NCBI GenBank assembly: GCA_009823395.1
Contig: CM020519.1
Location: forward strand, 14,388,501 to 14,452,500
From: Thamnaconus septentrionalis
Lineage: Eukaryota; Chordata; Actinopteri; Tetraodontiformes; Monacanthidae
Length of the DNA stretch: 64,000 nt
Reading direction: 5' to 3'
Below the pieces are notes generated by a model. The model ran no database searches. It was not told where the DNA came from and was given only the letters and a program-made list of their open reading frames with translations. How positions within the stretch are numbered: the first letter of the stretch is position 1; every line of letters begins with the position of its first letter. Position numbers and translations under genes: made by a program. Below are positions 37,745 to 47,183 of the stretch, piece after piece.

Positions 37745-38081
37745 TAGAGCTGGGCGATATATCGATACATTTTTCGACGCGATATGGAATTAGGACATAT
37801 CGCCGATATTGATGTCATTCAAATTTGCGCTGCAATCCTTGCTCCTTGCGAGCTGCAGACCCGGAGCGCTCTGCCCCGCCCCTCCTCGTTTATGCACAGA
37901 GGTGCAGGACTGGAAGAACAGATACTCCGAACCAGCATGACCGCCATGTCATATTTGGCTCTGGCTGTGACTTAACATTTACTCTCACTTTGCGGAAAAA
38001 ATATCGCGATATATATCGTTTTATCGATATTCAGCCTAAATATATCGGGATATGACTTTTCGTCCATATCGCCCAGCCCTA
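37745..38081. mobile_element. hAT-type MITE with 8-bp target duplication
   Basis: The 337-bp element begins TAGAGCTGGGCGATAT and ends ATATCGCCCAGCCCTA, an inverted repeat that differs by one base. The flanking octamers are TAGCAGCG (37737-37744) and TACCAGTG (38082-38089); they agree at 6 of 8 positions, as expected for an aged hAT insertion. The interior is AT-rich with repeated ATATCG motifs and has no transposase. It lies in the emc7-chrm5 spacer. Its termini resemble those of the element at 49933-50623. Confidence 0.8.
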
Positions 38082-38089
38082 TACCAGTG

Positions 38090-41000
38090 TCATTGCCCAA
38101 TTATGGTGATTGGAAGGAACAATAGTGAAGTGTCATTTTGAATTTCAACATCTTCCCCAAATATTGAAGCCATTTCAACAAATAATTGATTTACACATTG
38201 GTTTAAAACCTCTCTATATATTTATTTATACTGTACATTTCAAGACCACTGCATGTTCTGAACACAAAAACATTTTATTAACTGGGCAGAAGGACAATAA
38301 AGGAGATAATGGGGAATAAAGTTTTTAGACACCCTTAACATTTTTACTCAATCCCAATTATTGACATTCAATATATCTGACAGAGTGTGTTTGTGTGTGA
38401 AAAGCTTTGGCTGCATCAGAGTCACACAAACAAAAGGACATTTATTTTGTTGTTGTTAATAAGACCAAATTAAAACAATATTTTTTGTTCTTGCTCAAAC
38501 ACCCACTTCTGAGCTGGACTGAACAGTTGCGCGTGTGGCGTGTGGCTAAATGTCGGTGACTGCACGTACAGAGAGGAGACTGATTCTTAGCGCAATACCG
38601 AACGTCACGAATGCACGAGGCGTCCAAAAACTTCTCCAAAACTGGATATGTATTAACGTGCAATCAAATTTATTTAAGAAGGAAAAAAAACATCTGAAGA
38701 GTGCAATCCGTCACGAGAAGTGAAGGCTCTTTCCCCGAAACGGTACTGTAAAGAATGTAAACAGTGGAAAAATATCTTTCTTATCCAAACCAGGACACTT
38801 TCCTCGGCCTTACCAACTGTGTTTCTTATATATATATATATATCATTTAAAATGTTACGCTGTTGTCCAGAAAACACTCAAGTGATTGTTGACCGTGTTG
38901 CCAAAATCTTGTCAAAATGTGGCCAAAACAATGAGACCGGGTCAAGTAATGCAAGCCACTGAACCACGAGGCTGACTCGACAGCGCTTGTGACCTTTAGC
39001 AGTACATGTTTTCTGACAGAAGAGCCTTGTTGCTAGAGAACACTGGGGGGGTTTCTGTCATTTCGCCTGTCTGCTGAACTGCAGGGTTTTGTTGTTTTTT
39101 TTCTCTCTCTTGCTCGAAAGTTTGCCTTCAAGCAGCAGCGCGTCTCGGCGTGGTACTTACCGCAGCTTAGAATCGAACGCGCCGTGTCGATTGATTCTTC
39201 TGGTTTATTGGTAATTGACAAAGATGTCCTCCTTAAAGCCGAGTACTTCACACACGAAAATGACATTCAAAAAGCATCTTTTTTTTTTTTTTTTTTTAAC
39301 ATCCGTCAGGTATGTTGGCTCAAGATGCGCTGTAAAATGAACAACATTCTATCATGGCAGCGAAAGTTCCAAAATGTCTGGTAATGCAGGACACAGGTCT
39401 AAGAAGAATGAACCACAATGGCGTCTAATAACACTTAGCAGATACAGTGTGTTAATCTTGTCACTACTATGTTTTCTATTTATTGATCATGCTGTGAAAT
39501 GGCAATTCGCCATGTATATATATATATATTTTTTATTTTTTTCAAAACGCTATGTTTCTCTGTGATTTGTTGAGGGCAAAGAAACCCCTGCATTCTGGCA
39601 CATCAGTATTTACAATGACTTCAAATCAGGGTTCTTTTCTCACTTTTTTCAGTCAAGAGTTTCATTTGGGAAATATGAACTAAAAGAAAAAAAGATTCAA
39701 TACTCAATACTGAAAACATTGAAAAGAATGATAACTCTTTGACTCTGTAGTATACCGTTCATGACAGTACACACACACGGGCACGCGCGCACACACACAC
39801 ACTGAAAAACTGCACTGACAAACAAAAACAAAAAAAGCACAGATCCAATCACAAATCACTTTTGCCTGTGAGCTGCGCAAAAGGCGCAGAGTTTTTAGGT
39901 TCGTCAACACTCAACGTCACATCGGCGTAAGACACAGAAGTGAGATATTTTACATCGGCGTCGCTCGTCCGTTGAGGATCTGATTGTTGCGTGCCCAACG
40001 TTTCGCTTTTCGTCCCAACCTGGAAACAAACGCGGCTGTAAGTGCACGGACGCGACACAGGTAAGCCCTTCACTTCGACGCAAGATCAAACTCGGAACGC
40101 GAGAGCCGAGACTAAAACGAGACACTCACACCTTCAACTTTTGTCGGGTTTAAAAATCATTGAAATATGGTCTTTATAATACATTGTGTAAAGTGTGTAA
40201 AATGTGGAACCTTACGCATTCCCTGTATATACAGTGCAAGTGAGCAATAGATTTTTTTTTTTAAATGGATAATATGAGGTTTATATGGCAGGGTTATAGT
40301 CTGTACCCATTTACCCATGCGTTCAATGTCACTAGTTAATCTGGCTCAGCGATCCTCACGTTCTCCATACTATGACCCCAAAGATTTTTTAGGATTGTCC
40401 TACAATGCATTCACAGTGGGTTGAATGAATCATATGCCACAGAAACTAATGACACAACAGTGGTGATGGAGAAATCTAGAACATGCTGTATAGACTTGCT
40501 GTGAGATGAGGAGCCACCTCAAGCCCATTCCTTACCTAGTATGGGGTGTAAATTTCCACCATTCTGAATTGTATGGCATTACAATTATTATTGTGATGCC
40601 ATTAAATTATTACAAATGATTGTTGTCCCTATCCTACATTGGAGTCATAATATGGAAGGAAGTCAGTTTACCGCCAGCATGAACAGGGAAATGTTACATG
40701 GCCAATATCCCTTATATAAGTACAACTTGGTGTGTGAGATTTGTTATTCAGAGTGTCCCACAATTTTATTTTTGGTTCAAATTGAATCAAAGTGGAGCAA
40801 GTAGAGTCATCTTGTGTTGGATTCACCTTTGCCGACTATTATTACCTGGATGATTCAGAACATTTGCACGCCTGTCATTTTGTCCGTTTGTAAAACCGAC
40901 TGTAACGAGGACCTGCTGGAATTCTTTGTTGCGGCTGCCAATCTGATATGAAGAGCTGAGACTTCGTGTGGACATGCAACTGTCACAGATCAAAGAGGAT

Positions 41001-41223
41001 GATTACCAAATGTCTCTTGTTCCATATTTTTTTACCCTACTAAACATCGACTGCTATATCAATATACACTGTATAGGTGAGAAACTGAGTCCAAAAGGTT
41101 CAGTACATCCTTTTTTGTAAGTGATGATCAATACTACGACAGTGTAAAGTTAATGGGGTTATCCTTCCAGTGAAAGTCTGAAGCCATTTTTGGCCATATG
41201 GAAGAGAATGTACCCATTTTCCC

Positions 41224-41263
<40 letters not shown>

Positions 41264-41462
41264 ATTTGTAACTGCTGTTTAAATGCTGGGGACATTTTTT
41301 TTCCACCAACGTATTGTACACCAACAAAAAAAAACCAAAACAAAACAAAAAAAATCCACGCAACACCGCATGCTGAAAATGACCACTGACTACTGCACAC
41401 GTTGAGAAAGTTCACAGAAGAGCTCAAACGGAGACGCTGCTTGGGCTGCCGCAGTGGCACCT
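38090..41462. other. Convergent spacer between emc7 and chrm5, including the chrm5 3' UTR
   Basis: No coding exon is recognised. Contents are a (TA)n run at 38827-38843, a poly-T at about 39281-39298, a (TA)n at about 39513-39530, short CA-rich tracts at 39766-39802, and a long poly-T at about 41228-41260. On the minus strand this includes the 3' UTR of chrm5; a candidate AATAAA for that strand lies at 40765-40770. emc7 and chrm5 converge here. Confidence 0.5.
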
Positions 41463-43019
41463 TCAAGTCACTTTGTTGTTGACGTTCTGGTTGGGCCCGC
41501 ACCAGTACAGCTTGTCCTTGCCTCTCCGCCTCCTCCTCCACTGGCAGAGCAGCAGCATGCGGAACGTCTTTTGGAAGGTCTTGTTGCAGAGCGCATAGCA
41601 CATGGGGTTGATGGTGCTGTTGACGTAGCACAGCCAGTAGCCCAGGTGCCACAGGGACGTGGGGATGCACTCGCCGCAGAAGGTGGAGATCAGTACCATG
41701 ATGTTGTACGGCGTCCACGTGAGGATGAAGGCCAGGAGGATGGCGCTGAGGGTCTGCGCCGCCTTCTTCTCCTTGACCAGCACGTTCCGCTTCCTCTTGG
41801 TGATCTGATTCTTCAGGGCGGGGTCCAGGGGTTTCGAGGCGGTGGAGGAGGGCGAGGCGTTCTTGGCGGGCGGCTCTGCCTTGGGCGGGCACGGCGGCGG
41901 CGGCGGCGGCGGAGGCGGCGTCGAGGGATTGCGGTTTTTGCTCTTGGAGCCCGGTTTGAACTTGTACGAGATGCGCTTTTTGCTTCTCTTCTTCTGCGGA
42001 TTGGACGCGTACCGATCCTCTGGGTGTTCCGCCACCTGACCGTTTTTATTACTCTGCTTGACTTCGCCGCCTTGCTCTTTGAAAGATCCCTGTGGGGTGT
42101 CCATGGACACGTGCTGGTCCTCTTCGTCGGACGACGTATAGCTGTTGAAGGAAGTGATTTGGTCTGCCTTCACCCACGCGTCGTCGGACCTAGTGGTGGT
42201 TTTGGTGGCGTTGCTCTGATTCGAGGAGGACCAGGAGGCCTGACTCTGTTCTCGGGTCTCTCTGGTGAAATGAAAGCAAGAGTGGATGATCGTCTTCTGC
42301 GGTTTAGTTCCCTCTAGAACAGTTTCTGGGGCAAGCCCTTGCAGTTCTGCTAGGTCTTTGGTCCGTTTCTGTGTCTCCCTGTAGATCCTGCAGTAAAGGA
42401 TTGTCATGACGGATACGGGGATGTAGAAAGCTGCGATAGCCGTCCCAAATGTGATCACAGGCTCTGTTAAAAACTGAATCTGGCACTGGTCTGGAAGCAC
42501 TGTCCGCTCTCCCACGAAATACTGCCAGCACAAAATTGGCGGCGCCCACAGGACAAACGATACCAGCCATGCAAGACCTATCATGATAGCCGCTCTCTTT
42601 GGAGTCCTTTTAGCTCTGTAAGTAAGTGGCCGTGTGATGGAGAAGAACCTGTCAAAGCTGATGACAAGCAGGTTCATCACAGAAGCGTTGCTGGCTACAT
42701 AATCCACTGCCAGCCATAGATCACACGCAAGGTTCCCCAAAGGCCAGTAACCCATCAGGATGTACATGGTGTAGAGGTTCATGGACAAGACTCCGATAAT
42801 GAGGTCGGCAAAAGCCAAACTCAGTAGGTAGTAGTTGTTCACAGTCTTCAGCTGGCTGTTGACTTTGAAGGACAGCAACACCAGGACGTTGCCAACAATA
42901 GTTATCAAACTGACAATGCCTGACACCGTAGCGATGGCTATAGTCTCCCAGAGATTGAATGGGGGAGCCTGGACGTTGGTTGTGTTGGCAAAAGTGCCAT
43001 TTGGAGGATCAACACCCAT
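41463..43019 (-). CDS. chrm5: Muscarinic acetylcholine receptor M5, intact single coding exon
   Basis: This 518-aa class A GPCR (human M5 has 532 aa) binds acetylcholine at the plasma membrane and signals through Gq/11 to phospholipase C. Visible features are N-glycosylation sites at N7 and N12, TM1 at about 27-50, ligand Asp106 in LWLAVDY, a G-protein motif at 123-125 that reads DRF rather than DRY, Cys99 and Cys179 for the extracellular disulfide, TM5 ending [24 protein letters not shown]6 FILTWTPYN (W435) and TM7 NPMCY (471-475). Third-loop text ([22 protein letters not shown]) and the tail KLYW support M5 over M1 and M3. The long third loop (about 216-412) contains a proline run at 368-376. 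Whether this is copy a or b of the teleost duplicates cannot be told. The coding exon faces aven head to head, about 0.9 kb from its ATG. Confidence 0.96.
   Translation of the reverse strand: MGVDPPNGTFANTTNVQAPPFNLWETIAIATVSGIVSLITIVGNVLVLLSFKVNSQLKTVNNYYLLSLAFADLIIGVLSMNLYTMYILMGYWPLGNLACDLWLAVDYVASNASVMNLLVISFDRFFSITRPLTYRAKRTPKRAAIMIGLAWLVSFVLWAPPILCWQYFVGERTVLPDQCQIQFLTEPVITFGTAIAAFYIPVSVMTILYCRIYRETQKRTKDLAELQGLAPETVLEGTKPQKTIIHSCFHFTRETREQSQASWSSSNQSNATKTTTRSDDAWVKADQITSFNSYTSSDEEDQHVSMDTPQGSFKEQGGEVKQSNKNGQVAEHPEDRYASNPQKKRSKKRISYKFKPGSKSKNRNPSTPPPPPPPPPCPPKAEPPAKNASPSSTASKPLDPALKNQITKRKRNVLVKEKKAAQTLSAILLAFILTWTPYNIMVLISTFCGECIPTSLWHLGYWLCYVNSTINPMCYALCNKTFQKTFRMLLLCQWRRRRRGKDKLYWCGPNQNVNNKVT
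41891..41926 (+). repeat. (GGC)n run encoding the poly-proline tract of chrm5
   Basis: An almost pure GGC/GGA run on the plus strand encodes, on the minus strand, nine consecutive prolines plus CPP in the third intracellular loop of chrm5. It is an in-frame triplet repeat likely to vary in length between individuals and species. Confidence 0.75.
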
Positions 43020-43049
43020 GGTGCTTTGTTGTGTGTTGCCGCTGACAGC

Positions 43050-43079
43050 TCAGACAGGGGTGGCGAATTTCAGCTCCAT
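43050..43079 (-). promoter_or_regulatory. Nine-codon upstream ORF in the chrm5 5' leader
   Basis: In the same exon as the chrm5 start codon, an ATG at 43079 opens a nine-codon ORF (MELKFATPV) that stops at 43050, 30 nt before the main ATG at 43019. It lies downstream of the splice acceptor, so every spliced chrm5 mRNA using that acceptor would carry it. It could reduce or condition translation of the receptor; that effect is inference. Confidence 0.6.
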
Positions 43080-43090
43080 TGTGTTGATTC

Positions 43091-43092
43091 CT
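43091..43092 (-). other. Splice acceptor of the chrm5 coding exon
   Basis: On the minus strand a pyrimidine-rich stretch leads to TTAACATTTCAG just before GAATCAAC. The coding exon would therefore begin at 43090 with a 71-nt leader. This fits the family pattern of an intronless ORF with spliced upstream non-coding exons. The donor exons must lie above 43.1 kb, that is, across or within aven on the opposite strand. Confidence 0.65.
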
Positions 43093-43928
43093 GAAATGTT
43101 AATTAAAAAAAAAGAAAGAGGTCATTCACATCATTAACATTAAGTTAATACATCAATGTTTTAAAGTGTTTACACAGATAATATTTTGTCCAAAACATGT
43201 TTTGGTTTAAATTATTGCTTGCTTTTACCTAGTTTAATAATAATATAGAAATTACAGTTCAAGTAAGTTTAAGCATTTAGAACAGAGAACGAGTGGAGCC
43301 AAATATTTATCTATATATTCATTTTGAAGATCTTCTTCTGATTGGCCACTACTTCTTGCTTATCTGATCTCCTAACCCAATCATAAGCAAGCTAGGATGG
43401 GTCTTTGCTGATTGCTGTTGCAGAAAAAAAAAAACCCCTCACTCACATCACAGACAAGAAATTCTATATTTTTTCAAAACTTTGCAAAGCCTTAAAAATA
43501 AGAAAGCTATAACTGAAATGCATTCATTTAATTTCAATTTCTTCAAATATTTTTTTCCAAATAATCCCTATTAATTAAGAATATATTATACAATTAATGT
43601 ATATATTGTAAAATATTATGACATGTATTTGTAATTTCGTTACTACTCTTATTTCCTGTGTAAAATGAAATTTTGTTTCTTTCGACAAAATTTATAACAC
43701 TTTGTTGATTCTGTTGGATTTTTCTATTTGAGTTTTGCACCAAACGTTTAATGAAGTACAAACAAACGAACGAACCGACGAACGAACGAACAAAAATGTT
43801 GACACGAGTTCGCTTTCTAGCGTACCCCGGAACCATTAAACACATTGTTGTAGCAGGGCATGATTCAGTGAAACACAGCACCGGAGTGAGGTGTCACAGT
43901 CTAAACGGTCCGACCACAACATAGCGGC
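43093..43928. promoter_or_regulatory. Spacer between the chrm5 coding exon and aven; contains the aven promoter
   Basis: The AT-rich part at 43130-43740 shows no gene. A CGAA-rich patch lies at about 43764-43792. The last 90 bp before the aven ATG become GC-richer, consistent with a TATA-less promoter or 5' UTR. No start site can be fixed from sequence. The same DNA would be intron for chrm5 transcripts. Confidence 0.4.
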
Positions 43929-46900
43929 ATGGAAGGTAGACTGAGCAGAGGCAGAGGGGGAAGCTGGAAAAAGGGGGAACGAGGTGGCAAGGAAGGCGGC
44001 GGTTCTGAGGGTGAACGGCGGGGACGAGGCAGGGGAGGCCACCACCGTGGACGCGGCAAAAGAGATCACTACCACGGCCGTGGACGCGGAGGAGGCGCCC
44101 ACGCTGCGGAGTTCCATCACCGGGTGAGAGGGCACGATAATTGGCTCTCACAGTCACAAGCTGCGTCAAGGCGCTGCCTGCTATGCCGTGGCACACTCAA
44201 TTTCACTCTATTTTTTTTTTTTTTTTTTCAAATGCGTCACTAGGAAAGCCGGACGTCAGTGCTCACAGACGTAATATTCGCAACAAACCCTCCCCTTCCA
44301 TTCGGCTTAGTTAGTTTGCTTAGTTCTAAATCGCCTCCTTTTAAAACTCAATCTTCGAATTAAAAAAAACAAAAACAAAACTCAACAGGAAAGCCAACGA
44401 GTTCAATTGCCATAATGACCCGCACCTTGCAAACGACTAGGCTCATACACACTGAACGCGTTTTTGACGCGGTCTGACGCGCGGTATGGCGCAAGTAGGC
44501 GCAAGCAGGCACAGACCTGGCGTCAACGCCCTGTGACGACACTTTGGCGCGGCCAATAGGAGAGCAGCCGGTTCTGGGGGAAAATAAAGTGCCCAGATGC
44601 AGAGCACGGCACCAGTGTTTACATGTGTTAAAACTTCTCTACATCGAACTGTGTCTGACAATTTATGAACATAAGGTTGTTGTTTTTTTCATATATATTA
44701 GGGTCGGGACATTATCGCGATGATTCGCATTTTATCTTATACTCAAGACAACACGGAACGTACATTGCACGAGTAGAGTTTCCGGCAAAATGGATAGCAA
44801 CGCACTGAGTAGCAAGCGGGAGGACGAGAGCGTTGTTGTGTGCAAACTGTGGCACAACGAGTTTTCGTTCCACCGCAGTTACTCCGGTGCCACCTCAATG
44901 CAAAAACACGTAGCAGCTAGTACGAGCACCGGAGCTAACAAGAACGTCAGAGCGCCGAAACCGAGCAGAGTCGCCAACCAGATGCATATTTTTAAGCTAG
45001 TCTTGAGTCCCAGAGCTCGGCGTCATTTCAGATTTTACACTCGGGACACTGCGAGAGACAAGTTTTCCTCCACTTTTCTCACTCCTGCTCTCTCGCTACT
45101 GGCGCTCTGCGTCTGGCCACTTTTTTCGGAGCCGACTGCTCTCCTATTGGCCGCGCCAAGATGTCGTCACAGCGCGTTGACGCTCGATTTAAAACATTTT
45201 TAAATCGAGCGTCAAGGCGTCAAGGCGTCAAACGCCACCCTTGCGCGACGCTCTGCTCTCTGCGCGGCGTTGCGCTCTTGCGCCGACGTCGCACATACAC
45301 AATGAATGGCTGCGCTGACGCCCCCCTGCGCTTGACGCGTTCAGTGTGTATGAGCCTTAAGTGAACCTCAGCTCATGTTGTGCCGATGTTTGTTCTCGGC
45401 ACGGTGTCTACAATTAAACGGGAACGAAAATCTAGGGAGTTACTGATTGCAATCACGAAGAGCTCATTTGGTGCACGAACCCTGCCACGGGGTCTTTGAT
45501 GATTTCTGTATGCTTGTGAGCATGGTGGAAAAATAACAGCGTTGTCTCTCTGGCACATTAAACGTGTCACAGTCTGTTTGACATCTTATTTTAGCCTTTG
45601 GTTGTCTCACAATACAGAGGGGAAAAAATAACAGGCTCTTAGTTTTTATATTTTCATGTTGTTGTTTTTTTTTGCCATCTGATGTGACATTGACCTTCAC
45701 TCCGTTGGCAAGTTCAGCTATCTATCATTCATGAATGAAAATAATATTTAAAAAAAAAAATGTTTTCTCTTTTCAAAATCATCTGAATAGCACTCGGAGA
45801 GATTTGGAAATGAAATGAAAAACAGTTCTTGCTTCAATTGGGGTGTTTTGTTGTGCATATTGTTACTGTAGTTAATTAATTTTCAATATTTGAAATTAAA
45901 ATTCTTTTGATGCCCTGCACATTAATAAATATCTACATAATCCGAAACTTTTAGAATTCCGTTGATTGATTTCCTTGTTAATAGTTTTAATTAATTTTCC
46001 AAGGCTGAGATACGGGGGTCATTGTGGGAATTTTTTAATCATTGATGAAAAGGCAGGTTCTTTGTTTGAGGGGGTGGGGGGGTCTTTTCATCTTGATAAT
46101 TTTGGTGATATTAAGTTTTGCAGCTCCATGAAATTAAATAAATCACTGAGGCGCAGACTTGATTTAACGCTAAAGGCCTCAGTGAAAAATTAAACCTTTT
46201 TATTTGAACTTCTTTCCCAAAGTTCCTACTTCTTGATGACAGACGTCCTTCCTTGTTCCCTGGCTATTTTATCCTTCTCTTTGCCATCCCATTAAAACTA
46301 TTGAAGTATTTCATTAATTTAATAATTATTTTTCGCTTCAGGTTTTATGACAGCAAGACTGTCCTCCCCCATTGCAACAGGACAATTTGGACCATCATGC
46401 GTTCCTTATTGCTACTAATGCTATTAATCATTAGTGATGTGCGATATTGACTTTTTTACCGATGTCCGATATCCCGATATTGTCCAACTCCTAATTTCCG
46501 ATACCGATATCAACCGATACTGCTATCTGCGGTCGTCTAATTAACACATTATGGCTAATTTGTATTGTGATGTCACTCTGGATGCAGAGATAATGATAAA
46601 TGTAACAACTTCAAGGTTTTCCAAATTAAAAAATAAACGTCGGTTACAAACGAGCTATTTTGTTAGCAGCCAGCCACCACTGAAACCACTCCTGCTGAAA
46701 CACGCGCGCTGCTTGCTGTTATGCTTCGATGCGGTTTGATGGCGTCATCAAGCGCAGCAGTAGTAATACCAGGAAATTCGAGGATTTCGTTCTTTGGCAT
46801 GATTTTAAAAAAAGTCATATTTTTATAATATTTCTTTCCACAATACTAATATTAATTTTTAATGCCTTTATCGGCCGATAATATCGTGAGGCCGATGACA

Positions 46901-47183
46901 TCGCACTTCCCTATTAAAAAATAAGCTGGATATGTGAGACATATTAGCTTTACTGCGGGTAAATGACAAAGATCTCATTGCTCCATTCTGTTCTCCATGT
47001 CGTCCCTTCAGGGTGATGACGAAGAGGAGAATGTCCCCGAGGAAGGAGAGCACGCGAGGATGTTCTCCAGGAGGAAGCTGGAGTCCAACTGGGATCGTTA
47101 CCAGGCCTCGGAGAAGGTGGAGTGTGATGACGACACGCCCACCGTCAGAGGGACGGACTTCGACGTCCTGCTGGCCGCCGCAG
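43929..47183 (+). CDS. aven: Cell death regulator Aven, 5' part (exons 1 and 2)
   Basis: Exon 1 (43929-44123, phase 0) encodes 65 residues rich in Arg-Gly: MEGRLSRGRGGSW, RRGRGRGGHHRGRG and GRGRGGGAHAAEFHHR, then GTGAGA. Exon 2 (47012-47183, after CCCTTCAG, ending phase 1 before GTAAGA) encodes GDDEEENVPEEGEHARMFSR, RKLESNWDRYQASEKVE and RGTDFDVLLAAAG. The SNWDRY-RGTDF-VLL pattern is characteristic of AVEN, which binds Bcl-xL and Apaf-1, restrains caspase-9 activation, activates ATM, and through its RGG region binds G-quadruplex RNA (established knowledge). The following exons (GDSF-QFRF, LPLCLRL and the C-terminal LEDWLDSM type) were looked for through 64 kb and not found, so the gene is partial in the window or its next intron exceeds 16.8 kb. 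The fish RG region is shorter than the human one. Confidence 0.9.
44439..45357. mobile_element. DNA transposon derivative with perfect 23-bp inverted ends and a degenerate BED finger
   Basis: The 919-bp element has 23-bp terminal inverted repeats at 44439-44461 and 45335-45357 that are identical on opposite strands (AGGCTCATACACACTGAACG...). Subterminal copies of TTGGCGCGGCCAATAGGAGAGCAG also sit inverted near each end (about 44542 and 45140). The interior ORF at 44790-45203 (137 aa) begins MDSNALSSKREDESVVVCKL and continues with WHNEFSFHRSYSGATSMQKH, which resembles a decayed BED zinc finger of hAT transposases (Cys-x-Leu-Trp in place of CxxC). No transposase core is present. A target duplication is not clear, so hAT is likely but PIF/Harbinger cannot be excluded. 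It lies in aven intron 1. Confidence 0.75.
45177..45215. repeat. Perfect 18-bp hairpin inside the aven intron 1 transposon
   Basis: Left arm 45177-45194 and right arm 45198-45215 are exact reverse complements around a 3-nt loop (CAT). The arms read TTGACGCTCGATTTAAAA and its complement. Just after it, AGGCGTC is tandemly repeated. It is probably part of the element's internal palindrome. Confidence 0.8.
46432..46913. mobile_element. hAT-like MITE in aven intron 1
   Basis: The element starts TAGTGATGTGCGATATTGAC and ends ATGACATCGCACTTCCCTA, imperfect inverted repeats sharing TAG-GA-GTGCGAT. Subterminal CCGATATC and CGATATT motifs recur. The flanking octamers (TTAATCAT and TTAAAAAA) agree only partly. 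No transposase ORF is seen. The right end lies about 100 bp before aven exon 2. Confidence 0.65.

Noticed and set aside
41454..42317. 287-codon plus-strand ORF and other long frames opposite or offset to chrm5
   Set aside because: They are frame shadows of the GC-rich chrm5 coding exon and show no domain of their own.
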